10,579 nt of DNA from assembly GCA_021799755.1 (NCBI GenBank), contig JAJYZU010000029.1:1-10579 (forward strand), given 5' to 3'. The translations under genes and the position numbers were made by a program. The notes under the pieces were generated by a model. The model was not told where the DNA came from. It did not search any database and was given only the letters and a program-made list of their open reading frames with translations. Positions 1 to 6,902 of the stretch are shown here, piece by piece (position 1 is the stretch's first letter; each line of letters starts with the position of its first letter). This DNA comes from Thermoplasmata archaeon (GTDB taxonomy: Archaea > Thermoplasmatota > Thermoplasmata > Thermoplasmatales > Thermoplasmataceae).

Positions 1-1
1 C

Positions 2-448
2 AATCCCAGTATTATTGAAGAAACCGAGGAAAATATCTTTAGTAAAAACCTTCCGCAAATCGATCTTTTCCCGGACGTTTTTCCTACCTTTAACCTTCTT
101 CTGAAGAAGGGAATGAAAATTGTGATTGTAACCTCCGGTAGGAAGCAGGCCGTGTCCATGATAAAGCTTCCGGTGAGCGATGTGGTGACCATAGACGACG
201 TGATCAGAGGTAAACCGGATACCGAACCGTATGAAAAGGCCCTGAAACTTATGCAACTGAAGCCACGGGATGTTCTTGTAGTTGGAGACTCTGAAAACGA
301 CATGATCCCCGCTAAAACAATGGGTTCACTCTCTGTACTTGTTAAGCATGGAAACAATATAATATCACAGTATGCAGACTATATGATTGATGAAATTGGG
401 GAGCTCCCGAAGTTAATCGATCACGTTAACCGCAGTTCACCACATTAG
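2..448 (+). CDS. HAD-superfamily hydrolase, C-terminal part (5' end outside window)
   Basis: The frame is open from the left edge, so only the last 148 residues are seen; a Met at base 113 is internal, because sequence before it fits the fold. Visible HAD motifs are motif II (VIVTSG, Thr44/Ser45 of the visible part), the motif III lysine in GKPDTEPY (Lys71), and motif IV GDSENDM with Asp96 and Asp100, the acidic pair that holds Mg2+. Motif I (DxDx) and most of the cap lie outside the window. The spacing and the KPxxxxYxxAL pattern are typical of the phosphoglycolate phosphatase / beta-phosphoglucomutase-like branch, soluble cytosolic phosphatases; the substrate cannot be read from this fragment. 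The last 12 bases overlap the 3' end of the opposite-strand gene. Confidence 0.85.
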   Translation, partial: NPSIIEETEENIFSKNLPQIDLFPDVFPTFNLLLKKGMKIVIVTSGRKQAVSMIKLPVSDVVTIDDVIRGKPDTEPYEKALKLMQLKPRDVLVVGDSENDMIPAKTMGSLSVLVKHGNNIISQYADYMIDEIGELPKLIDHVNRSSPH

Positions 449-1138
449 CTGCGAGTTGACCTGCCAGGTAAAGACTCCTGCCTTAAAGGTCAAATTTACC
501 GGCCCTTTCTGATCTACCACATTATTCACAACGAAACTGGCCGTTGTATGAGGGCCCTGTTGCATGATTCCGGACATGTTGAAATTTCCAATAATAGTCG
601 AACCCAGAAGCACAGTTATGCTGGTCAGGTTGAGGAAACCAGGCACTAGATCAATAAAAGATGTATTGAGAAGATAACTGCCGTTTCCCCTAGACATGAT
701 ATTCATTAAAGTGAAATTTTCCAGTGGAGCAAGAATTTTGATCCCCTTGAGCGTGAGTGGTACCATCACAGAAAATACATACGACGCCATGTGCAGGAGC
801 AGACTCACATTCATTATGACATTCTTGACCGGGAAAGATCCATTCAATAAGGCAGAAGTGTTCAAGGGAAATGATATTTTCATCAGACCGTTAGAGTTTC
901 CCGGTATGCTTAAAGACTGATTAACGAACTGCAGGTTTGCCGGAAGGAAACCATTGTTGGATGCACTCAAAACAGCATTGAGAGTGACTCCGGAAGGGGA
1001 ATATGTGACATTCTCATTGACAACATTGATGCTGCCGGAACTCCCGTACGTGGCCTCATACATTGACCCGACAGAGATCAGCATTATCACCACAATAACA
1101 GAAAGGACTGCAATGCTGATCGCAGATGTTATTCGCAT
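437..1138 (-). CDS. Membrane-anchored exported protein of unknown function, rich in N-glycosylation sequons
   Basis: I do not recognise a family. The 233-residue product has one hydrophobic segment at residues about 5-25, after a short basic start, and no other clear membrane span, so it is probably held by its N-terminus with the rest outside. It contains 11 Asn-x-Ser/Thr sequons and no cysteine, and is poor in charged residues, as expected for a protein facing strong acid. Alternating hydrophobic and polar residues in the outer part suggest a beta-sandwich; a late-embryogenesis-abundant type 2-like fold is one possibility, not shown. The ATG start is favoured by a TATA-like box about 30 bases before it. 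It lies downstream of the S53 protease and the 179-residue exported protein on the same strand, suggesting an envelope role. Its 3' end overlaps the HAD gene by 12 bases. Confidence 0.8.
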   Translation of the reverse strand: MRITSAISIAVLSVIVVIMLISVGSMYEATYGSSGSINVVNENVTYSPSGVTLNAVLSASNNGFLPANLQFVNQSLSIPGNSNGLMKISFPLNTSALLNGSFPVKNVIMNVSLLLHMASYVFSVMVPLTLKGIKILAPLENFTLMNIMSRGNGSYLLNTSFIDLVPGFLNLTSITVLLGSTIIGNFNMSGIMQQGPHTTASFVVNNVVDQKGPVNLTFKAGVFTWQVNSQLMW

Positions 1139-1163
1139 TCGATCATGATCAAATATTATTTAC

Positions 1164-1173
1164 AAATATAAAT
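1164..1173 (-). promoter_or_regulatory. TATA-like box for the 233-residue exported protein
   Basis: On the minus strand this reads ATTTATATTT. Its centre is about 30 bases before the ATG at 1138, so transcription would begin about four bases before the start codon, giving an almost leaderless message. No Shine-Dalgarno sequence is seen, which agrees. Two TGATCAA copies flank the box. Confidence 0.5.
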
Positions 1174-1188
1174 ATTGTCATACAATTG

Positions 1189-1206
1189 TCTGATCAACCG
1201 ATCAGA
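1189..1206 (-). repeat. Small inverted repeat at the 3' end of the 179-residue gene
   Basis: A 7-base stem (TCTGATC / GATCAGA) with a 4-base loop spans the TGA stop codon of the upstream gene (1202-1204). It could form a weak RNA hairpin at the end of that message, or be part of a DNA binding site. No run of T follows on the minus strand, so it is not a standard intrinsic terminator. Confidence 0.35.
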
Positions 1207-1741
1207 TTGAAAATGAAGTCATAGAATCTATTGTAACGTTAAGGACAGCAGAAGTTGTATGCACAGATAACCCGGTACAAAGGACAAACACAAGGAACTT
1301 ACCCGAAAATGATATTGCGACAGAATCGACAAGAAGATTTATGGATGTATAAGTGAATCCTTTATACGTCAGATTGGTAGAGCTGGAAAAGAACCCTGCG
1401 ACATTGAATGAAATATAGGTGTTGTAATCGCTTTTGGCAGCAGTTGTATTTGAAAATTCAAATTCATATATATCTATGGTCGATCCTGATGCAGAACTGT
1501 ATGTCGCGGAATCGGCTGAACTTGCACCAGTACCGGAAATTCCGTGGCTACCAGTAGATGTTGAATGAGATGTCGATGTCTGATTGTAAGAATTACCGGT
1601 GGCAGAATCGACCTGATTGGTTGTTGGCACCTGAAGGTGAGGCTGATTGATCAAACCACCATATAGAAGCATTCCGGCAATTATGACTATGACCACAGCA
1701 ACAACAATGACGACTCCTCTTTTACTCTTACCCCTGGCCAT
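1202..1741 (-). CDS. Membrane-anchored exported protein with Ser/Thr-rich stalk, function unknown
   Basis: No family is recognised. The 179-residue product starts with a basic stretch (MARGKSKRG) and a strong hydrophobic segment at residues about 9-30, predicting cytoplasmic N-terminus and outer C-terminus. Residues about 40-90 are almost entirely Ser, Thr, Gly, Ala and Asn, typical of a glycosylated stalk that holds a domain away from the membrane. Residues 90-179 alternate hydrophobic and polar positions like a small beta domain, and include three sequons (Asn98, Asn123, Asn168) and a single Cys155. The start is supported by a TATA-like box about 25 bases upstream, as in leaderless genes. 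It lies between the S53 protease and another anchored protein on the same strand. It could be a partner or substrate of the protease, or an independent surface protein; the sequence does not decide. Confidence 0.8.
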   Translation of the reverse strand: MARGKSKRGVVIVVAVVIVIIAGMLLYGGLINQPHLQVPTTNQVDSATGNSYNQTSTSHSTSTGSHGISGTGASSADSATYSSASGSTIDIYEFEFSNTTAAKSDYNTYISFNVAGFFSSSTNLTYKGFTYTSINLLVDSVAISFSGKFLVFVLCTGLSVHTTSAVLNVTIDSMTSFSI

Positions 1742-1760
1742 CGTATCTCTATGATCCGGA

Positions 1761-1770
1761 TATACTTAAA
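1761..1770 (-). promoter_or_regulatory. TATA-like box for the 179-residue exported protein
   Basis: Minus-strand TTTAAGTATA is centred about 25 bases before the ATG at 1741, which puts the expected transcription start at or next to the start codon. The 57-base gap after the protease gene is AT-rich and shows no ribosome binding site, so a separate leaderless transcript is likely. Confidence 0.5.
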
Positions 1771-1798
1771 TTATGTGTTAATAATTATAATTGTTTAA

Positions 1799-4700
1799 TC
1801 ATTTCTTCCTTCTGGAATTAATAATTCCTATACCTATGAAAACAAGGCCAACGGAGAAAATTGATATTCCGTATATCAGATCTATACTCTGCTGGGTGGT
1901 GCTGTAGGTTAGATTTACATAGATGGTAACCGATGATCCTGATATTACAAATGAACCCGACGAAACCGGGGTCGAATTGCCATTCCCAAGTATCAGCATG
2001 TAAGTGTACGAACCTGAGGGAAGCGGTATGGTAAGATTTGATGAATTTGCATTGAAATCACCCTCCACAGATCCGTTTATCTCAACATGCCACGGTATCG
2101 ATGCACCATAATTCAACAGAACAAAATTTACTCCCGTAACCACAGCTCTAAAAGTGACATTGATCGAAACATTCCGACCCATAACGTTAATTGTGCCGCC
2201 AGCTGTGGAACTCTTGAAACCTGAAAGTATACCGACAATATATGAGTATGTGCCATTTGGGACAATATCTGTTATCACAGAGTCACTGCTCGAAAATTTA
2301 GTGCCATTAACGTATACACTCCATTTAAGGCCTGATGGCAATCCCTGCTCGTAAAAGTTCACGTCATATTCTGAAGGATCCTTGAAGTATACGTTTATGC
2401 TGACTGCTGACCCTGCAATTGAGAAATTTCCAGGCGACTTCAAAGGATAGTAACTGGAAGATCCAATCGGATAAAAGGTGTAGCTTCCATTTCTCTCCTC
2501 AGTTATGATACTCGCATTTCTGCTGTATATGGTGCTGTTCAGAAGATGGATTCCCCAAGTGGTGCCAGACCCCAGTCCTATAGAAACGAATGTCACATTA
2601 TAAGCGGGATACCATGTAAGAAACACGCTGGCTGCACTGCCTGATATGGTTACGGTTCCGTTCGTTATGTTCGAAACGTAACCATCAAGACCGGAAACAT
2701 AAAATTTGTAAGTCCCGTTGGTCAGCTTCACTATCAGTTCATTGTGGTTTGTATATGCAGTGCTGCCTGAAAGGCTGATCCCCCAGAAAGTTCCGTTCTT
2801 TAGTCCCGTAGAAACAAATGTAACGTTATAAATTCTCTCGAAGATTATGCTGATTGAAACACTGCTGTTTAATATGGTTATATAACCGTTTCCCATGGAT
2901 GGAATGAATTGATTCAGGGCTGGGATGGTAAAATTATATTCCCCGATGTAACTTGTGAAATTAATTATACTCCCGGTGGAAGTGTTCTGAGACCCATTAA
3001 ATGAGACGTACCATGGTGTACCAATAGTGAGTCCCACCTCCTCAAACGATACATTGTATTTCTTTGAACTGAAATATCCAGTAAGATTATAATAGGGACT
3101 GGAAAGATCCATCTTACCGGATGATGGAAACTCATGATAGGATAGAGCATTTCCAACGTTATAGGAATAGTTGCCATATGGAAGAATTTCACTAATATAG
3201 GTACCACTTGTACTCAGGTTACGGCCTGATACATTAACATACCATTCTGTTCCTGTTGGAAGACCTGATTCTGTGAAGTTGAGGGCAGCTTTACCCATTT
3301 GCAAATAATCCATCATGAAATTATAGGCATTCACGGATCCCCAACCGGTCACAAGGTTGTAACCATTCAATGCTGGGAAGTCATGATTTGATCCATTATG
3401 AACAAAATAAAATGGTCCGCGACTGCTGTACGTCCCATTATACTGAGCATTTCCAATCTGATACAAAGCAGGGTCCACAAATCCAACCCTTTCTCCGGAT
3501 GAATGGTCAATGACAGCAAACTCGGCAGCCACAAGCGGTGACGCTATGCTTGTTCCGTCTACTGTATAATAGCCGGTGGTACCTGCAAGACTCAAATATA
3601 TGGTCATGTTTGCACCGTCTGCCGAAATATCTGGAGTCCCTCGTCCCGTCGACAGCCCAGTTATAGAAGAACTGGACGCTATCACCCCGGAAGCATCAGG
3701 GCTGTTGATCTGCCAAGAGGGTTCAGAATAATTTTCGCTAACTCCACCCTGCGTGCCATTTCCCTGATGCGGTAGATTATACCACACCGACTGCGTTAAA
3801 ATAGCAGTGGTACCAGATCCATTCAGAGATGAAGATCCAGAAAGAGTTGTGAACGTGCCACCCACAGCAACAGTACCATAACCGTCAAATGCAGAAGAAG
3901 CCGGAAAGCTGGGATATTGGGAAGGTGTATTACCATTATCTCCGGAGGATGCAAAAACGGTGATGCCCCTTGCGGCAGCCTCTGCCTCATACTGACTCCA
4001 GAGGGTGTTGTTCATATCGCTTGTGCCCCATGAGTTTGAAATGACGGATACATTTTTTAAGGCAGAATTTACCGTTGAGTTATAACTGGGATTCAGTATG
4101 TTCGCTAATGCCTGATCAAGATAAGCAAGGCTCGGCTCAGGGCCATAAACCTCAACGATGGATGAGCCTGGGGCAAGGGAAGCTGCCATCTCAATGTCAA
4201 GTGTGCTTTCCACATTAGCCCCAGTTGTATCATTGGCGGCATTGGGACCCGGAGCCGGCGCTTTGGAAAAGTTGTAGTACAAAATCTTTGCCCTGGGTTC
4301 ATTTGAAGGTGTATTGTTTCTGATATATGTTTGAATATTTGAAGGAACATAGGGGCCGACGCTCTGACCAGCAGAGTTCGTGCCGGACCACAGTATGGTT
4401 GCGATGGTTTCATTGATTGGATAGCCGTAATTTTTGTATAGTTCAGACAGATGATATGCAGCCTGAAAATCTGCGCCATAGAGAGTCTGGGTCGATCCCG
4501 ATCCCTCAAACAGAGGCGAAATCGATGCCTTAAATTGATCACTCAGCCCAACCACTGCTGATATTTTCCCGTAGTAAACCGGCAGAGATATCTCAGAAAC
4601 AGGCGCGTAGAATTTACCATGAGTGCCGGCATAAACACCAAGGGTTGCCCCGAATAGGTCTTCAAACTGTCCTACACTTCCAGAAAGTCCAATTGAGACA

Positions 4701-5146
4701 CGGTCTTCATATGTTGTCACATAGAACCCTCTCGCCGTAAAGTATTCGACATACCTGTAGTATTCACCCGCAGACGGGGAATAAAGATTCGCGAACTGAC
4801 TCACTGATAGATAACGATGAAAGTATGGCGATGAGGGACTCTGAAGGTTGTCAAGATATTCATTAAGCTGTCTCTGGTTTCTGTACTGGAGCGAAACCAT
4901 GACGCTGAGTAGTTGACTCTGGTTTACAGAACCAATGATGTGGGCATCCGGTGATGCGCCTGTTTCAGAATTCTGGATGAGGTATGGGAGCGGAGTATGA
5001 ACCTGGTAAGAATTGTGTGACGAGAATTCTGGCATCGATAGAAACAATGCTGTAACTGTCACCAGAAGGACAAGCACGGTCCTTTTTTTAAGGTGTGTCT
5101 TCAAGGCAAAAGTTTTATTTTTTCTCACCCTACGGATCACCAGCAT
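1799..5146 (-). CDS. S53 (sedolisin/kumamolisin) family surface protease with six C-terminal repeats
   Basis: Secreted acid serine-carboxyl endopeptidase, 1115 residues from the ATG. Order: signal or anchor segment 22-38; pro-kumamolisin activation domain about 66-205; catalytic domain about 222-615; six repeats of 76-78 residues (about 619-1080); hydrophobic segment about 1088-1109 followed by RRKK, a likely C-terminal membrane anchor. Catalytic residues are visible: Glu313 and Asp317 (VESTLD), oxyanion Asp403 (SSGDNG) and Ser533 (DGTSIASP). The calcium site is changed: the usual GWD reads GYN (Asn597). The protein has no cysteine and more than 40 N-glycosylation sequons, fitting an acid-exposed cell surface. 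The family acts at low pH, probably here for peptide feeding or envelope processing (inference). The ATG directly follows the pncB stop; a GTG at 5126-5128 behind a perfect Shine-Dalgarno is the more likely start (1109 residues). Confidence 0.93.
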   Translation of the reverse strand: MLVIRRVRKNKTFALKTHLKKRTVLVLLVTVTALFLSMPEFSSHNSYQVHTPLPYLIQNSETGASPDAHIIGSVNQSQLLSVMVSLQYRNQRQLNEYLDNLQSPSSPYFHRYLSVSQFANLYSPSAGEYYRYVEYFTARGFYVTTYEDRVSIGLSGSVGQFEDLFGATLGVYAGTHGKFYAPVSEISLPVYYGKISAVVGLSDQFKASISPLFEGSGSTQTLYGADFQAAYHLSELYKNYGYPINETIATILWSGTNSAGQSVGPYVPSNIQTYIRNNTPSNEPRAKILYYNFSKAPAPGPNAANDTTGANVESTLDIEMAASLAPGSSIVEVYGPEPSLAYLDQALANILNPSYNSTVNSALKNVSVISNSWGTSDMNNTLWSQYEAEAAARGITVFASSGDNGNTPSQYPSFPASSAFDGYGTVAVGGTFTTLSGSSSLNGSGTTAILTQSVWYNLPHQGNGTQGGVSENYSEPSWQINSPDASGVIASSSSITGLSTGRGTPDISADGANMTIYLSLAGTTGYYTVDGTSIASPLVAAEFAVIDHSSGERVGFVDPALYQIGNAQYNGTYSSRGPFYFVHNGSNHDFPALNGYNLVTGWGSVNAYNFMMDYLQMGKAALNFTESGLPTGTEWYVNVSGRNLSTSGTYISEILPYGNYSYNVGNALSYHEFPSSGKMDLSSPYYNLTGYFSSKKYNVSFEEVGLTIGTPWYVSFNGSQNTSTGSIINFTSYIGEYNFTIPALNQFIPSMGNGYITILNSSVSISIIFERIYNVTFVSTGLKNGTFWGISLSGSTAYTNHNELIVKLTNGTYKFYVSGLDGYVSNITNGTVTISGSAASVFLTWYPAYNVTFVSIGLGSGTTWGIHLLNSTIYSRNASIITEERNGSYTFYPIGSSSYYPLKSPGNFSIAGSAVSINVYFKDPSEYDVNFYEQGLPSGLKWSVYVNGTKFSSSDSVITDIVPNGTYSYIVGILSGFKSSTAGGTINVMGRNVSINVTFRAVVTGVNFVLLNYGASIPWHVEINGSVEGDFNANSSNLTIPLPSGSYTYMLILGNGNSTPVSSGSFVISGSSVTIYVNLTYSTTQQSIDLIYGISIFSVGLVFIGIGIINSRRKK
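1907..3292 (-). repeat. Six tandem protein-coding repeats in the S53 protease (period about 77 residues)
   Basis: The repeat unit follows the pattern YxVxFxxxGLxxGTxWxVxxxG, then a GxYxF/Y turn and a closing beta strand. The marker tryptophans lie at residues 635, 712, 788, 864, 942 and 1019, so the spacings are 77, 76, 76, 78 and 77. The sixth copy is the most divergent and lacks the GLxxG part. DNA between copies is clearly diverged, so this is an old protein repeat and not a recent tandem duplication. Such beta-sandwich units probably space the protease from the membrane or bind cell-surface sugar or protein. Confidence 0.85.
5135..5141 (-). promoter_or_regulatory. Shine-Dalgarno sequence inside the annotated start of the S53 protease gene
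   Basis: Minus-strand GGTGATC is exactly complementary to GATCACC, the usual 3' end of archaeal 16S rRNA. It lies downstream of the ATG at 5146 but 6 bases before a GTG at 5128-5126, which is in frame (residue 7). This argues that translation begins at that GTG. No TATA-like sequence is seen at the distance expected for a leaderless start, so the gene is probably read from the upstream transcript. Confidence 0.6.
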
Positions 5147-6364
5147 TCATAGTTCCTGTTCAAGTCTCAATCTCTGCGGGCGAGAGTGAATCTCAACTAG
5201 TGTTCTGTCCCGTATATCCTTGGGATTTGGATATCTATTCAGAATTTTGCCCTCAACCAGCATGGAAGTGCTGAGGCATTCAAGCTCAGTGCCGCAAGCG
5301 CATATGAGTGGAGAATCGCTATTATGCTTTACATAGATGTTCCTGCACTTGGGACAGCGATAAACTTTCTTTCTTCCTGAAAATTTACCTCTCTTGGAAA
5401 GTGACCTAGTATCCATCTCAACTATATCCATGGCGAAATCAACCGGCTTGGCGGAGGCAATAGAGGTTCCGACACCAAATGCTGCTGCTCCAGCCTTTCT
5501 GAGTTTCAAAACGGAATTATGATCCAGTCCCCCGGAGACCATGATCTTAACGTTTCTGAAGCCGTTTATGTCCAGTTCCCATCTGACTTCTCTGACTATA
5601 TTGGAAAAATCCCCCCTCCTCGAGGATGGTGTATCCAGCCTGACAAAATCAAGATCCTTGACTATTCTTGCTGCATGGACAGCCGCAAATTTCTCGTCCT
5701 CGAACGTATCAATGAGTGCCACTTTTGGACGCTTATTTCCTGATAAGCCCAGTTTCCAGGCGTTATCGTCACCGAGTATGATAGACACGGCATGCGGCAT
5801 TGTTCCTGTGGGCTCTATTCCGATTATCTCTGCCCCCATAATTCCTGAGACACCGTCTGCTCCGCCGATGTATGTCGCCCTGTCAATCATCGGGGATATG
5901 GCGGGATGCATCCTCCTTATTCCAAACGAAAAGAATGGGAGATCACCTGCCGCGACTCTAACCATTGAGGAATAGGTAGATATGCCGGTGGATTGGCAGA
6001 TGAAGCCCAGAATGGCAGTCTCAAATATTGCAAAATCCCTGTATTTTCCCGTTATTGTCATCACGGGCACAGGAACGCCCTCTATGTCTCTGGCTTCTAT
6101 TATGGTTCCCTCCGGAACAGCCTCAACATTAACCCTTCTGCCCTCAAGCAGGTGGATCACTTCTTGAATCCCTGATATCAGTATCCATGGATAGGTTGAA
6201 CCGGATACCGTTACTTCCATCGTTACCGATCCATCAAACCCATATTCTTCTAAAGTTTTCAAAGCGTTTTCAAAATAAACATCTGCCGTCCTTCCCGATT
6301 TTATGTCTTCGGCTTCGGCAATATTGAAGATCGAGTTACTGTTTCTCAAGGTTTCTGATTTCAT
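5147..6364 (-). CDS. pncB: Nicotinate phosphoribosyltransferase, archaeal type with C-terminal zinc-knuckle domain
   Basis: Joins nicotinate to PRPP, giving nicotinate mononucleotide and pyrophosphate in NAD salvage; cytosolic. The 405-residue protein matches, block by block from memory, the Thermoplasma acidophilum enzyme: VPEGT (84-87), FETAILGFICQ (114-124), FSFGIRRMHPAISPMIDR (145-162), GTMPHA with His191, DTPSSRRG (244-251), SGGL (277-280) and GVGTSIASAKP (297-307). The last two form the phosphate-binding side of the barrel. The C-terminal domain has four cysteines (Cys337, Cys340, Cys355, Cys357), which suit a zinc knuckle. Its start lies inside the nicotinamidase gene (29-base overlap), with AGAGGAA 9 bases before the ATG as ribosome binding site; the first dozen residues extend beyond the conserved fold. 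The protease gene follows directly with no spacer. Confidence 0.95.
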   Translation of the reverse strand: MKSETLRNSNSIFNIAEAEDIKSGRTADVYFENALKTLEEYGFDGSVTMEVTVSGSTYPWILISGIQEVIHLLEGRRVNVEAVPEGTIIEARDIEGVPVPVMTITGKYRDFAIFETAILGFICQSTGISTYSSMVRVAAGDLPFFSFGIRRMHPAISPMIDRATYIGGADGVSGIMGAEIIGIEPTGTMPHAVSIILGDDNAWKLGLSGNKRPKVALIDTFEDEKFAAVHAARIVKDLDFVRLDTPSSRRGDFSNIVREVRWELDINGFRNVKIMVSGGLDHNSVLKLRKAGAAAFGVGTSIASAKPVDFAMDIVEMDTRSLSKRGKFSGRKKVYRCPKCRNIYVKHNSDSPLICACGTELECLSTSMLVEGKILNRYPNPKDIRDRTLVEIHSRPQRLRLEQEL

Positions 6365-6899
6365 TTAATGCTTCCTCTGATTGCATGATCATCGCCCCAT
6401 AATTAGTTTTTATGAATTCAAGAGCGGACATGTGCCTTGATTGATCAATGGAAGTGCACAAGTCTTCGATAACTTTCACATCGTAGTTCCTGTAAAAGGC
6501 GCCGGCAACAGTGTGCTGTACGCATATATCTGTGCTTATACCAAAGATGTACAATGTCTTAACATCCCAGGCTCTTAAGAGTCCATCAAGATCAGAATCA
6601 TAAAAAGAATCGTAATGTCTCTTCCTGATCCTGCTTGCAGCAATATGTTCCAGATCAGGAGAAATTTGAGATCCCCAGGTACCTTCAAGGCAGTGCTCGC
6701 CCCATATCCTGAATTCCGGGTCATTCTTTATGTGTGTATCCATCGTGAATATCACAGGTAATTTACCGGCAATTCTGTCCAGAAAATCAGCTGACTTCTT
6801 TGAAACGATTTTTGATCTCTCACTCCCAAATTTTCCACTCACAAAATCGTTGACCAGATCAACAACAATTACTGCGGATTTCGTTAATTGTGATCTCAT
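6336..6899 (-). CDS. pncA: Nicotinamidase (isochorismatase-like hydrolase)
   Basis: Hydrolyses nicotinamide to nicotinate and ammonia, the first step of nicotinamide recycling; the product is the substrate of the next gene, pncB. The 187-residue length suits the family. The catalytic triad is visible: Asp14 in VVDLVNDF, Lys93 in IRKRHYDSF, and Cys126 in STDICVQHT. The metal-binding set that marks true nicotinamidases within the isochorismatase family is also present: Asp54 and His56 (MDTH) and His69 (GEHCLEGT). The ATG lies 3 bases after the cysS stop codon; GGAGG at 6912-6916 serves as a rather distant (12-base) ribosome binding site. The 3' end overlaps the start of pncB by 29 bases, so translation of the two is probably coupled. 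Confidence 0.93.
   Translation of the reverse strand: MRSQLTKSAVIVVDLVNDFVSGKFGSERSKIVSKKSADFLDRIAGKLPVIFTMDTHIKNDPEFRIWGEHCLEGTWGSQISPDLEHIAASRIRKRHYDSFYDSDLDGLLRAWDVKTLYIFGISTDICVQHTVAGAFYRNYDVKVIEDLCTSIDQSRHMSALEFIKTNYGAMIMQSEEALNEIRNLEKQ
6374..6377 (-). promoter_or_regulatory. Ribosome binding site of pncB inside pncA
   Basis: Minus-strand GAGG within AGAGGAA lies 9 bases before the pncB ATG and inside the pncA coding sequence. It supports the ATG at 6364 and therefore the 29-base gene overlap. Confidence 0.45.
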
Positions 6900-6902
6900 C
6901 TG

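Noticed and set aside
696..1148. Two plus-strand open frames opposite the 233-residue exported protein
   Set aside because: The minus-strand product has a proper membrane anchor, sequons and a promoter-like box; the plus-strand frames have none of these.
1189..1206. Intrinsic transcription terminator
   Set aside because: The hairpin has a short stem, overlaps a stop codon and lacks a following T run.
4105..4542. 145-codon open frame on the minus strand inside the S53 protease gene
   Set aside because: It lies in another frame of a gene with clear catalytic motifs; its protein is rich in Arg, Met, Pro and His with no motif, so it is a shadow frame.
1799..5146. Thermopsin (aspartic family A5) or subtilisin (S8) identity for the large protease
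   Set aside because: The Glu-Asp-Ser set with a pro-kumamolisin domain is specific for S53; no subtilisin Asp/His pair and no thermopsin core was seen. The repeats may resemble those of thermopsin-like surface proteins but do not define the protease.
5541..5975. 144-codon plus-strand open frame opposite pncB
   Set aside because: Antisense to a highly conserved enzyme; no motif, no promoter or ribosome binding site.
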